A DNA stretch of 64,000 nt from Crossiella sp. S99.2. Its GTDB lineage: Bacteria > Actinomycetota > Actinomycetes > Mycobacteriales > Pseudonocardiaceae. Below are positions 43,123-51,836 of this stretch, piece by piece (positions within the stretch are counted from its first letter, which is position 1; each line of letters starts with the position of its first letter). The position numbers were made by a program, and so were the translations under genes. The stretch lies in the NCBI RefSeq assembly GCF_023094165.1, contig NZ_JALMDK010000006.1:62001-126000 (forward strand), given 5' to 3'. The notes beneath the pieces are model-generated. The model did no database searches. It was not told where the DNA came from and saw nothing but the letters and a program-made list of their open reading frames with translations.

Positions 43123-45141
43123 ATGACGGCTGCCGTAGAGGTCGAGAGCGGTTCGAGGACGAACCTGGTGTTCGGCGCGATGGTGCTCGGCCTGCTGCTG
43201 GCGGCCCTGGACCAGACCATCGTGGCCACCGCGCTGCCCACCATCGTCAGCGAGCTGGGCGGGGCGAACCACCTGTCCTGGGTGGTCACCGGCTACATGC
43301 TGGCCGAGACCATCGCCACCCCGCTGTTCGGCAAGTTCGGCGACCTGTTCGGGCGCAAGGTGGTCTTCCAGATCTCGGTGGCGCTGTTCACCGCGGGCTC
43401 GCTGTTCTGCGGGATGGCCACCGGCATGTTCGGGCTGGTCGCGGCGCGGGCCCTGCAGGGCTTCGGCGCGGGCGGGCTGATGGTGACCTCGATGGCGCTG
43501 GTGGCCGACCTGATCCCGTTGCGCGAACGCGGCAAGTACCAGGGCCTGATGGGCTCGGTCTTCGGCGTGGTCACGGTGGCCGGGCCGCTGCTGGGCGGGC
43601 TGTTCGTGGACCAGCTCAGCTGGCGGTGGGCCTTCTACATCAACGTGCCGCTGGGCCTGCTGGTGCTGCTGGTGGCGGGCGCGGTGATGCCGAAGGTGCC
43701 CACCGGCTCCCGGCCGGTGATCGACTACCTGGGCATCCTGCTGCTGGCCCTGGGCGCGGGCGGGCTGACCCTGGTGACCAGCTGGGGCGGCACCACCTAC
43801 GCCTGGGACTCCGCGGAGATCCTCTGGCTGGGCGCGGCCTCGCTGGTGGCGGTGGCGCTGTTCGTCTGGGTGGAGCTGCGCGCGACCGAACCGGTGCTGC
43901 CGATGCGGTTGTTCCGCGGCCGGGTGTTCTCCGTCTCCGGCGTGCTCAGCTTCGTGATCGGCTTCGCCATGTTCGGCGGCATCACCTACCTGCCGATCTT
44001 CCTGCAGGTGGTGCAGGGCCATTCGGCCACCGAGTCCGGGCTGCGGATGCTGCCGATGGTGGCCGGGCTGATGGCGGCCTCGATCTTCAGCGGCAACATG
44101 GTCGGCCGCACCGGCCGGTACCGGCACTTCCCGATCATCGGCACCGGCATCACCGCGGTCGGCCTGTGGCTGATGTCGCACCTGGACCGGGAGACCACCC
44201 TGGTCACCGCCTCGCTGTACATGATCGTGCTCGGCCTGGGCATCGGGCTGGGCATGCAGGTGCTGGTGATCGCGGTGCAGAACACCTGCGACTACGCCGA
44301 TCTGGGCGCGGCCACCAGCGGCGTCACCTTCCTGCGCACCCTGGGCAGCTCCTTCGGCGTGGCGGTCTTCGGCGCGATCTTCTCCGCCCAGCTCACCGCC
44401 AACCTGGCCGGCGCCAACCTGCCGCCGGGCTTCGACCCTGGCGCGGCGGCCAACCCGGAGATGATCCGGCACCTGCCGGCCGAACTGCTCGGCCCGCTGT
44501 CCACCGCCTACCAGGACAGCCTGCAGACGGTCTTCCTCTGGGCCCTGCCGGTGGCGCTGCTGGCCTTCGCCATCGCCTGGCTGCTGCCCGAGGTCAAGCT
44601 GCGCGACTCGGTCCGGGACAAGTCCGGCGACCTGGGCGACGCCTTCGGCATGCCCGAATCGCACACCAGCGAACAGGAGCTGGAGAAGTCGGTGGCCGCG
44701 GTCTGGCAGCGCCGCCGCAAGGAGCTGCGCCCGGTGCTGCGGGAACGCCTGCGGCACTGCATGGACGAGACCGACGCCTGGCTGCTGGCCCAGATCTACC
44801 GCAACAGCAAGCAGGAGGGCCGCACCACCCTGGCCGAGATCGCCGACCCACTGGACCTGCCGCCGGGCATCCTGGCCCCCACCGCCGAGGACCTCATCCG
44901 GCGCGGTCTGCTGGCCAGGGACGGTGACTGGCTGAGCTTCACCGCCGAGGGCGAAGCGGCGGTGGTGCGGCTGGCCGGGGTGTGGCGGGAATGGCTCACC
45001 GAGCTGCTGACCAGCGAGGACCCCGGGCGCGAGGCCGAGCTGACCGCCGCGGTCGACCGGCTGGCCCGCCGCATGATCGCCGACCACACCACGCTGCGCG
45101 AACGCCGCTGGGACCGAACCAGTCACGCCGCGCACAGCTGA
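43123..45141 (+). CDS. DHA2-type MFS drug exporter with a cytosolic C-terminal winged-helix-like domain
   Basis: A 672-residue transporter of the EmrB/QacA branch (14 helices). LAALDQTIVATALPTIVSELGG is motif D1-like, GKFGDLFGRKVVF is motif A, and the antiporter motif C region follows (GVVTVAGPLLGGLF). Most relatives end after about 500 residues. Here about 160 more follow, including TLAEIADPLDLPPGILAPTAEDLIRRGLLARDGDWLSFTAEGEAAVVRL, which reads like a MarR-type winged helix. That domain may regulate or sense substrate. Encoded with MarR and TetR genes. Confidence 0.9.
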   Translation: MTAAVEVESGSRTNLVFGAMVLGLLLAALDQTIVATALPTIVSELGGANHLSWVVTGYMLAETIATPLFGKFGDLFGRKVVFQISVALFTAGSLFCGMATGMFGLVAARALQGFGAGGLMVTSMALVADLIPLRERGKYQGLMGSVFGVVTVAGPLLGGLFVDQLSWRWAFYINVPLGLLVLLVAGAVMPKVPTGSRPVIDYLGILLLALGAGGLTLVTSWGGTTYAWDSAEILWLGAASLVAVALFVWVELRATEPVLPMRLFRGRVFSVSGVLSFVIGFAMFGGITYLPIFLQVVQGHSATESGLRMLPMVAGLMAASIFSGNMVGRTGRYRHFPIIGTGITAVGLWLMSHLDRETTLVTASLYMIVLGLGIGLGMQVLVIAVQNTCDYADLGAATSGVTFLRTLGSSFGVAVFGAIFSAQLTANLAGANLPPGFDPGAAANPEMIRHLPAELLGPLSTAYQDSLQTVFLWALPVALLAFAIAWLLPEVKLRDSVRDKSGDLGDAFGMPESHTSEQELEKSVAAVWQRRRKELRPVLRERLRHCMDETDAWLLAQIYRNSKQEGRTTLAEIADPLDLPPGILAPTAEDLIRRGLLARDGDWLSFTAEGEAAVVRLAGVWREWLTELLTSEDPGREAELTAAVDRLARRMIADHTTLRERRWDRTSHAAHS

Positions 45142-45237
45142 GCGCGGCCCCGGCAACAGGTTGGCCAAAACCTCCTCCGGAGCGACCCCGAACGGGTTAA
45201 AGTCCACCGCTCGTCTCACCGTTCCAAGGAGTACACC

Positions 45238-45441
45238 GTGCAGTTCGGCATCCTGCTTCTCGTCCTGGGCGTCGGTTCCTTCGTCCTGCCCATGATCGGC
45301 TTCCAGTTCAGCCTGATGAGCCTCATCGAGGACTACCAGCCCTGGGCCGGCATCGGCGTCGCGGCCGTCGGCGCGCTGATCACCATCGCGTTCATGCTCA
45401 ACCGCAAGCCGCAGGCCGCCGACGGCCAGCCTGCCGCCTGA
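45238..45441 (+). CDS. Small two-helix membrane protein
   Basis: A 67-residue protein with two hydrophobic helices (FGILLLVLGVGSFVLPMIGF and AGIGVAAVGALITIAFML) and a short polar tail. The start is GTG with AAGGAG 6 nt upstream. Function is unknown. It is followed by a hairpin terminator. Confidence 0.75.
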   Translation: MQFGILLLVLGVGSFVLPMIGFQFSLMSLIEDYQPWAGIGVAAVGALITIAFMLNRKPQAADGQPAA

Positions 45442-45460
45442 TCAGGGCTTTTCTGGGGGG

Positions 45461-45488
45461 ATGACCACCTGCTGAGCCGGGTGGTCGT
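45461..45488. terminator. Hairpin between convergent genes
   Basis: GACCACC (45463-45469) pairs with GGTGGTC (45480-45486), extendable by one wobble and one A-T pair. It lies 19 nt after the small membrane protein stop and 18 nt before the convergent oxidoreductase stop. Confidence 0.7.
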
Positions 45489-45506
45489 CTTCTTGCCCGC
45501 GCCCGG

Positions 45507-46838
45507 CTAGGGCTGGATCAGCTTGCGGTCCCCGCCGAACAGCCCGGCCGGGTCGTAGTGCGCCTTGACCGCGGCCAGCTGCTCCCGGTACTCCGCCGGG
45601 AACGCCGCGGCCACCTGCTCCGGCAGTCCACCGGCCTCCGGCGGCGCCAGCAGGAAGCTCATCAGGTTGTGCCCGGTCCGGTACGGCGCGCACACCTGCG
45701 CCACCTTCCGGCCGAACTCCCCGGCCTCGGCCACGCTGGTCTCATCCGGCGTCACCGCCATGGTGAACACCAGGAACTCCGCGCCCGCCGCGCCCAGGCG
45801 CGCGCCCTCGCCCGCGACGTGCCGGGCCTCCACCGAGACGAAGGACTCCCCCGGCTTGGCCAGCTCGACCAGGCCGGCGGGCAGCTCGGTCACGGCGGTG
45901 GAGTATCCGGTGCGCGGCAAGGGTTTCACCGGGTCGTTGGTCACCGTGTCGATCTCCCGGTAGGCCATCTCGCGGAAGGTGTCCAGCACCGCGCCCGGCC
46001 GGGAACGCAAGGGGTGCAACACTTCCGCCGCCGCCGACTCGGGCCCGGCGTAGACCCCGCGCAGCGCGACCAAGGTGCGGCCGCGCAAGGGTTCCGGCAG
46101 CGCGGGGCTCTCCGGGTACTGCAGGAAGGTCAGCGCGGAGGTCAGTTCCAGGGGCGTGCCCGCGACCCAGTCCCGGTACAGCGCGAAGACCTCGGCGGCG
46201 TCCTCGATCGGCCAGTAGACAGCCCCGGCGAAGACCTGCGGGACGGTGACCAGGCCGAGGCGGAGCTTGGTGATCACGCCGACGTTGGGGCCGCCGCCGC
46301 GGACGGCCTGCCACAGCTCGGGTTCGCGGTCGGTGTCGACCCAGCGCAGTCTGCCGTTGGCGGTGACGATCTCCGCGGCCAGGATGCTGTCCGAGCAGAG
46401 CCCGTGCTTGCGGGCCAGCCAGCCGGAGCCGCCGCCGAGGGCGTAGCCGGTGACGCCCAGGTTGCCGGAGGAGCCGGACAGCCCGGCCAGGCCGTAGGGG
46501 TGCGCGGCCTCCAGGAGTTCCTGCCAGCGGATGCCCGCGCCCACCTCGGCGGTGCGGGCCACCGGGTCCAGGCGGATGCCGGTGAGCGCGCTGGTGTCCA
46601 GCAGCAGCCCGCCCTCGGCGGCGGCCAGCGCGCCGTGGCCGGTGGACTGGACCCGGACCGGCAGGCTCAGTTCGGCGGCGAAGCGGACGGCGGCCTGCAC
46701 GTCGGCGGCGTCACCTGGGGTGACCACGACCTCCGGGCGATGCCGGATCCGGCTGTTCCACCCGGTGCACACCTCGGCGTAGCGCGGCATGTCACTGGTG
46801 ATGATCCGGCCGGTCAGCCAGCTCAGCTGTTCGCTCAC
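45507..46838 (-). CDS. FAD-binding oxidoreductase, PCMH/BBE type
   Basis: A 443-residue flavoenzyme of the vanillyl-alcohol-oxidase/berberine-bridge superfamily. PEVVVTPGDAADVQAAVRFAAELSLPVRVQSTGHGALAAAEGGLLLD contains the His that usually binds FAD covalently (STGHGA). GYALGGGSGWLARKHGLCSD and AVRGGGPNVGVITKLRLGL are also family signatures, and the BBE tail ends in HYDPAGLFGG. The second covalent Cys of the bicovalent type is not seen at its usual place. The GTG at 46838 fits the family start; a TTG at 46871 overlaps the preceding stop. Confidence 0.88.
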   Translation of the reverse strand: MSEQLSWLTGRIITSDMPRYAEVCTGWNSRIRHRPEVVVTPGDAADVQAAVRFAAELSLPVRVQSTGHGALAAAEGGLLLDTSALTGIRLDPVARTAEVGAGIRWQELLEAAHPYGLAGLSGSSGNLGVTGYALGGGSGWLARKHGLCSDSILAAEIVTANGRLRWVDTDREPELWQAVRGGGPNVGVITKLRLGLVTVPQVFAGAVYWPIEDAAEVFALYRDWVAGTPLELTSALTFLQYPESPALPEPLRGRTLVALRGVYAGPESAAAEVLHPLRSRPGAVLDTFREMAYREIDTVTNDPVKPLPRTGYSTAVTELPAGLVELAKPGESFVSVEARHVAGEGARLGAAGAEFLVFTMAVTPDETSVAEAGEFGRKVAQVCAPYRTGHNLMSFLLAPPEAGGLPEQVAAAFPAEYREQLAAVKAHYDPAGLFGGDRKLIQP

Positions 46839-46867
46839 CTGGGAAGCAGACCACAGACCGGCGGAGA

Positions 46868-47839
46868 TCAACAGGCGTAGAGCGGGTTCGGATGCACCGG
46901 CGCGCAGTACCGGATGTGCAGGTGGTTGTCGTGGTTGTCGTATCGGGTGGTCAGGCCCGCCCTGATCAGCTCGGGGTCGTTGAAGAAGATCAGTTTCACC
47001 CGGCCGGGGGCGGCCGCGCGCAGGGCCTGCACCAGAGCCTTGGTGGCGGCCCGGTCGTAGGTGGCGGACTGCCAGGTGATCCGGCCGGCGGTGCACTGGG
47101 CGTTGTCGGTGCGGATCGGCCACAGGTCGGCGTCCAGGCCGGCCTCGTGGCTGGCGTGGCCGCCGATGTCGCCGCCGTGTTCCTTGCTGACATCGCCCAG
47201 TGGCACCTTGCCCTGGCCGGTGGCGGCGAAACTCCGGGCCGCGGCTTCCAGCTGGCCGATGGCCGACCCGGTGCCCCAGTTGGCGGTGCCGTTGCCGTCC
47301 GGGTCCTGGTCACACAGGGCGGTCAAGTCGGGATAGTCGTAGTGCCACAACAGGTTTCGCCAGGTGTCCGGACCGGCGACGCCGTCGGCGCCGATCCCGG
47401 CGTGCTGCTGGAAAGCCAGCACCGCGGACCGGGTGGCCGCGTCGAAGTTGCCGGTGACCGGCAGGGTGATCCGGCGTTTGGCGCTGAGCTGGGCCTGCAA
47501 CGCGGAGACCGCGGGACCACTGTCTCCTTGGCGGCGGGTGACCAGCAGCGCGCCCCAGGTCGCCGGACCCGCGATGCCGTCCACCGCCAGCCCCTTGGCC
47601 TGTTGGAAGGCCCGGACCGCGGTGGTGGTGCTCGCGCCGAATACGCCGTCAGCGGGCGGGGTCTGGGCCTGCTGACGCAGCAACTGCTGGAGCGCCAGCA
47701 CATCGGCGCCCCGGTTGCCCGCGCCCAGCGCGGGGAGGAACGCGCCGGGGAAGGCCACGGCCGGAGCGGCCGTGCTCACCAGCGCCAGGGTCGTCACTGC
47801 CAGGGCGAGCGCTGCCCGTCGAACCGCACGCGCGAACAT
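46868..47839 (-). CDS. Secreted M74 murein endopeptidase with two peptidoglycan-binding domains
   Basis: A 323-residue exported protein. Residues 1-29 are a signal peptide. Two PG_binding_1 repeats follow (ADVLALQQLLRQQAQ...DGIAGPATWGAL and VSALQAQLSAKR...DGVAGPDTWRNL). The C-terminal part matches penicillin-insensitive murein endopeptidase MepA (M74), with GGDIGGHASHEAGLDADLWPI and DNHDNHLHIRYC carrying the metal-binding His/Asp residues. It probably cuts peptide cross-links in the cell wall. Confidence 0.9.
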   Translation of the reverse strand: MFARAVRRAALALAVTTLALVSTAAPAVAFPGAFLPALGAGNRGADVLALQQLLRQQAQTPPADGVFGASTTTAVRAFQQAKGLAVDGIAGPATWGALLVTRRQGDSGPAVSALQAQLSAKRRITLPVTGNFDAATRSAVLAFQQHAGIGADGVAGPDTWRNLLWHYDYPDLTALCDQDPDGNGTANWGTGSAIGQLEAAARSFAATGQGKVPLGDVSKEHGGDIGGHASHEAGLDADLWPIRTDNAQCTAGRITWQSATYDRAATKALVQALRAAAPGRVKLIFFNDPELIRAGLTTRYDNHDNHLHIRYCAPVHPNPLYAC

Positions 47840-47893
47840 GTCAAACTTTTTCGCACATGTCTTACTTCAGGACAATCCTCCACCAGTCGGGAG

Positions 47894-48871
47894 TCAGAGT
47901 GACCCCTGGCCGTTGCGCGGGTCCGGCGGGAACCGGGAGGCGGCCGGGTAGTCCGGCATCTCCGGCAGCTGGTTGCGATTGGCCGCGAACTCCCGCAACG
48001 CCCGCCCCGGACCGGCCTGCAGGTGCGCCAGCACCCGGCGCAGCGCCTCGCCACCGAGCTGGTCGATGTCCACGTCCTGGGCGAACCCGGAGTCCAGCAG
48101 CGACTGCACGATGCCCCGGCTGGTGTCCAGGCTCAGCTTCTCCTGCTCGGCCAGCAGCTGCACCACCTTCGCGGTGTCGCCGGGATGCTCGGCCAGGTGC
48201 AGGGCCAGCACCGCGTAGTGCCCGTCCTCGACCAGCCTGCGCAGCCGCTGCGCCCTGGTCACGATCAGCTCGCCCTGCTGCTGGTCGGCCAGCATGGCCA
48301 GCCGGTGCTCGCGCAGCCGGTGGTCCTGGGTGATCCGCACGTGGCAGCGGAACAACGTCACGCCCTCCGGCAGCGCCGCCGGGGAGAGCGCGGGCAGCTG
48401 GTTGAGCGCGGTCTCGGCCAGCGCGGTGGCCGCCGGGTCGAACCGGCGGGACTCCTGCCGGAGCTGGGCCAGCAGGTGCCTGCGGCACAGCTCCACCGCG
48501 TCGGTGAGCCGGTTGCGCACCACCTGCACCGGATCGTGCACCCGCCAGCCGAACTCCAGCTCGGTGTGGAACTGGAACAGGTCGCCGTGGCAGGGCAGCA
48601 GGACGGTGGTCAGCGCCCAGTGGTCGGCTAGGTCCACCTCGTAGAGCCAGCGCACCCCGGTGGAGCGCCACTCCCGCGCACTGGGCATCCGGGTCGGCAC
48701 GTAGGCGTTGCCGTCCACCGTGGACAGCACGAACGTGGTGTGCGGGCGGGGCGCCGGACGATTGGCCAGCAGCCTGCGGGCAGGCAGTTCGATCTCACTG
48801 CGGATGGGGCTGCGGAGGTCGGCGGTGAGGTGGGGTTCCGCCGTGTGGTGCTCGTCATGGGGTGCGGTCAA
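47894..48871 (-). CDS. Third gene of the cyclase-STAND operon, function unknown
   Basis: A 325-residue soluble protein. It starts with TTG at 48871, with GAGGAG 7-8 nt before it and a TTGA overlap with the STAND gene stop, so it is translationally coupled. The middle (FHTELEFGWRVHDPVQVVRNRLTDAVELCRRHLLAQLRQESRRFDP) followed by a long helical stretch (LREHRLAMLADQQQGELIVTRAQRLRRLVEDG) is faintly like SPFH/band-7 proteins; this is an inference. The last 90 residues are helical and end in a Pro-rich tail. No catalytic motif or membrane segment is seen. Confidence 0.8.
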   Translation of the reverse strand: MTAPHDEHHTAEPHLTADLRSPIRSEIELPARRLLANRPAPRPHTTFVLSTVDGNAYVPTRMPSAREWRSTGVRWLYEVDLADHWALTTVLLPCHGDLFQFHTELEFGWRVHDPVQVVRNRLTDAVELCRRHLLAQLRQESRRFDPAATALAETALNQLPALSPAALPEGVTLFRCHVRITQDHRLREHRLAMLADQQQGELIVTRAQRLRRLVEDGHYAVLALHLAEHPGDTAKVVQLLAEQEKLSLDTSRGIVQSLLDSGFAQDVDIDQLGGEALRRVLAHLQAGPGRALREFAANRNQLPEMPDYPAASRFPPDPRNGQGSL

Positions 48872-51078
48872 GGCCGTGCTCCTCGGACTGGTGACGACAG
48901 CGCGTCGAGCACCGCGGCCGCGGCCGCGGTGGCTGGCGGGTCGGCGTCCGGCCAGGTGAGCGCGGCGCGACGCAGAATCTCAACCTCCCTCGGCAGTCGC
49001 GCGACGGAGCGGGCCAGCCTGGCCAGGGCCGTGGTGGCGGCGGTATCACCTTCGCAGGACTGGGCCCACCAGCGCAGCACCCACCTGGCCGGGCGATTGA
49101 CCAGCGGGTCGATCAGCGCCCGCCGCCACAGCCCGGCCAGCGCCATGGTCGGCTCCGCGCCCTGGTCAGCCCACTGCAACAGGCGCGGCGCGCTGTGCTC
49201 GCCGGGCCGGCACAGGTCCGCGCAGAGCTGCAGGAAACCGTAGACCCCCACGTGCCTGCGGTGTGCCCGGTGCGAGGTCGCCCAGCTCTCCACCGTGGCC
49301 ACCACGGTGGCCAGCAGCGCGTCGTCGGCGGAGCGGGCCAGCTCCACCAGGCTCTGCGAGATCGCGAACACCCCGCCCGGATCGGACTGCCCGGCCAGCT
49401 CGCCGAGCACCTCGAAGGCGGTGTCCGGCACCAGGTGCCCCAGTGACTCGCCGAAGGCGCGGGCCGCGGTGCGCCGCAGCTGCCACTCGCCGGAGCGGGA
49501 CCAGCTGTGCGCCAGCCGCACCACCGCGCCGGTGAGCTGGAAGTCCCCGGCGGCCACGCCCAGGGCCACCAGCGCGGCCTCCCGGCCCGCCGGATCCTCG
49601 CCCGCGGCCCAGGGCTCCAGCACCGCCCGGCGGAAGGTCTCGAACTCCCGGGACATCAGCAGCCCCACCGCCGCACCGGCCCCGCCGCGCACCGGCCGGG
49701 CGTGGTGCGTGCCCAGCTCGCGCAGCCAGCGCAGCAGCGCCGGGCGGCCGTAGTAGCCGGCGCACCAGAGCTGGTCCACGATCCACGGCCGGTGGTCGGC
49801 CTGGCGCAGCCGGACGATCTCGGTGGGCACCCGGCCGTACGGCGTGTGGCTCCAGGCCCGCAGGATCTCGGTGCGGGTGCGCTCGCAGCGCGCCTGGCGG
49901 CCGTGCGGCGGCCCGTCCACCCTGGCCGCGGCCCGGCCGGTGGTCAGCCGGTCCAGCCGTTCGGCCAGGTCCACCACGGTGCCGTAGGCCAGGCCGTCGA
50001 ACATGGCCACGCACAGCAGGAAGGCCCGGTCCGGCGAGGACACCTCGTCCAGCCAGGCCCGCAGCTCCTCCTTGGAACGCACGGTGAGCCGCTGGGCCAG
50101 TTCGGTGACCTCGGCGCCGCGGTCCAGCCGGGCCAGCTCCTCGGCCAGCCGGACCAGCGCGGCGGCCTCGAACGGCTCCTGGCAGCTGCCCTCGATCAGC
50201 TCGGCCACCGCGTGCTGCCCGGTCAGCTCGGCCACCCGCTCGGCGGCCAGCAGCCTGCCCAGGTGGGCCAGCAGCAGCGCCTTGGGCTCGGGGTGGTCGG
50301 CGACCGGGAGCTGGCAGGGCTTGGCCGCCGCGCCCGCCCCGGCCACGGTGAGCACCAGCCGGGCGCCCCTGGCGGTGACCTCCTCGTCCAGCCGGTGCAG
50401 GTCCGCGCCGCGGGCCGCGGTCAGCACATGCGGCGGCAGGTCGGTGACCAGGTAGCCGCGCCCGGCCTTGAGCGCGCCGGTGGGCAGCCGCAGCAGGTCC
50501 TCGATCGGCTCGAACTCATACACCTCGCCCTGGCAGCGCTCGGCCAGCAGCACCATGCCCAGCGCGGTCTTGCCCCAGCCCCTGGGCCCGGCCAGCAGCA
50601 CCAGCCCCGGCCGGGCCAGCCGGTCCCGGATCGCCCCTGCGCTGCCGGGTTCGACGAAGGCGCCGCGGAAACCGGCCAGCACCGGCGCGGCCACCCGGCG
50701 GGCCACCGGCTCGGCGGTGTCCACCCCGCCGCCGCGGCGGCCGACGAAGGAGTCCCGGCCGACCACGTCCCCGGTGACATCACCCATGATCACGATCGGC
50801 GCGGCCGCTTGCCCGCCGCCCCCGGCCGGGCGCAGCGTGCTGACCTGGCGGTGGATCTCCTCCACCAGCGAGACCGAGTCGAGCAGCCGGGCCGGATTGC
50901 TGAGCTGTTCCTTGATCTTGTCGATGGTCAGCGCCCTGGCGGCCTCCCGGTGCGGGCCGCCCTCGCCCTCGGCCGCGCCCGGCCCGCCGCTGCCCGCGCG
51001 GCCGGTGTGGTCGACCCCGTGGTGTGCCCGATCCGGCAGTGGCTCGGCCAGTCCTCCGACGCGGTCGGCACTCACCAT
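48868..51078 (-). CDS. STAND-like P-loop NTPase with C-terminal helical repeats
   Basis: A 736-residue protein, the centre of the operon. Residues 50-83 are a helical segment (IDKIKEQLSNPARLLDSVSLVEEI). Residues 99-109 hold GDVTGDVVGRD, the spacer motif seen in many bacterial conflict/STAND proteins. The Walker A loop is GPRGWGKT at 164-171, with TDLPPHV and RLVLTVAGAG as candidate downstream strands. After a winged-helix-like part (about 360-400) come roughly 300 residues of HEAT-like helices (RRTAARAFGESLG, WQ/LVELARSADDALLATVVATVES). ATG 51078 or GTG 51075 (GTGA overlap) are the possible starts. It could be a sensor or scaffold ATPase. Confidence 0.85.
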   Translation of the reverse strand: MVSADRVGGLAEPLPDRAHHGVDHTGRAGSGGPGAAEGEGGPHREAARALTIDKIKEQLSNPARLLDSVSLVEEIHRQVSTLRPAGGGGQAAAPIVIMGDVTGDVVGRDSFVGRRGGGVDTAEPVARRVAAPVLAGFRGAFVEPGSAGAIRDRLARPGLVLLAGPRGWGKTALGMVLLAERCQGEVYEFEPIEDLLRLPTGALKAGRGYLVTDLPPHVLTAARGADLHRLDEEVTARGARLVLTVAGAGAAAKPCQLPVADHPEPKALLLAHLGRLLAAERVAELTGQHAVAELIEGSCQEPFEAAALVRLAEELARLDRGAEVTELAQRLTVRSKEELRAWLDEVSSPDRAFLLCVAMFDGLAYGTVVDLAERLDRLTTGRAAARVDGPPHGRQARCERTRTEILRAWSHTPYGRVPTEIVRLRQADHRPWIVDQLWCAGYYGRPALLRWLRELGTHHARPVRGGAGAAVGLLMSREFETFRRAVLEPWAAGEDPAGREAALVALGVAAGDFQLTGAVVRLAHSWSRSGEWQLRRTAARAFGESLGHLVPDTAFEVLGELAGQSDPGGVFAISQSLVELARSADDALLATVVATVESWATSHRAHRRHVGVYGFLQLCADLCRPGEHSAPRLLQWADQGAEPTMALAGLWRRALIDPLVNRPARWVLRWWAQSCEGDTAATTALARLARSVARLPREVEILRRAALTWPDADPPATAAAAAVLDALSSPVRGARP

Positions 51079-51767
51079 GGCCCGCCGACATGCTTGTCCC
51101 GGCCGACCACGTCACCGTTGACGTTGCCGCGCACGGTGATCGCGGGCGGGCCGCTGCCGCCGCTGTCCAGCTCCAGCCGGGCCAGCGGGGCCAGGATGCC
51201 CGGCACGTGCACCCACGCCTCGGCGCTGACCTCCTTGCGCTGCACCTCGATCTGGTGGAAGGAGGCCGGGTCGACCGCGCCGTAGCCGTGCCGCACCACC
51301 GCGTTGTGGATGGCCTCGGAGACGATCACCACCAGCTCGGCCTCGGGCACCGCGGCCAGCACCTCGTAGAGCGCCTCGCTGCCGACCAGGCGGAAGGCGA
51401 AGTTCAGGTCGGTGCCGGACCAGCCGTCCCGGTCCCGGTGCACCTCACCGGCGTGCACCGACATGCGCAGCCGGATCTGGCCCTGCTCGCTGGTGAACTG
51501 GTTGTGCTGGCGCAGCGCCACCGCGAGCCTGCTGATGAGCGGGTCCAGCAACCGGACCTTGGACACCGAGGCCGGGATGAGCAGGCACTTGCCGTCCCCT
51601 CGGTCCTCGATCGCGAGTTCGTCCCAGTCGATGCCGGACTCCTCGAACGCCTGCTTGAGGACAGCCGCCAGTCCGCTGCGCAGCAGCAGCTGGAACCGGT
51701 CATCTCGGGTGCCGAACTTCGCGATGTCCACGACCACGATCGAGAAATGCACCGGGTGGTATTGCAT
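51072..51767 (-). CDS. Class III nucleotide cyclase-like protein with GDVVGRD tail
   Basis: A 231-residue soluble protein whose first 190 residues match the class III cyclase catalytic fold. The metal-binding Asp residues are D14 in VVVDIAKFG and D58 in EDRGDGKCLL. The transition-state pair N122/R126 lies in GTDLNFAFRL, after MSVHAGEVHRDRDGWSG. Keeping these four residues suggests an active cyclase making a cyclic nucleotide. The C-terminus carries GNVNGDVVGRD (214-224), a motif shared with the STAND partner. The TGA overlaps the STAND start. The base specificity is unknown; it may resemble Pycsar cyclases in logic. Confidence 0.85.
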   Translation of the reverse strand: MQYHPVHFSIVVVDIAKFGTRDDRFQLLLRSGLAAVLKQAFEESGIDWDELAIEDRGDGKCLLIPASVSKVRLLDPLISRLAVALRQHNQFTSEQGQIRLRMSVHAGEVHRDRDGWSGTDLNFAFRLVGSEALYEVLAAVPEAELVVIVSEAIHNAVVRHGYGAVDPASFHQIEVQRKEVSAEAWVHVPGILAPLARLELDSGGSGPPAITVRGNVNGDVVGRDKHVGGPW

Positions 51768-51779
51768 CAGCGTGTGTTT

Positions 51780-51815
51780 ACCCTAAAACCGCAGGTCAAT
51801 CTGTGATCCAACGCA
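51780..51815 (-). promoter_or_regulatory. Possible promoter of the cyclase-STAND operon
   Basis: On the minus strand, TTGGAT and TAGGGT are spaced by about 19 nt in the 69-bp gap after the Crp gene, with TAGGGT only 12 nt before the cyclase ATG. That would give an almost leaderless transcript, consistent with the lack of a ribosome binding site. Confidence 0.3.
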
Positions 51816-51836
51816 CTTTCGAGGTGTGATTCAGTC

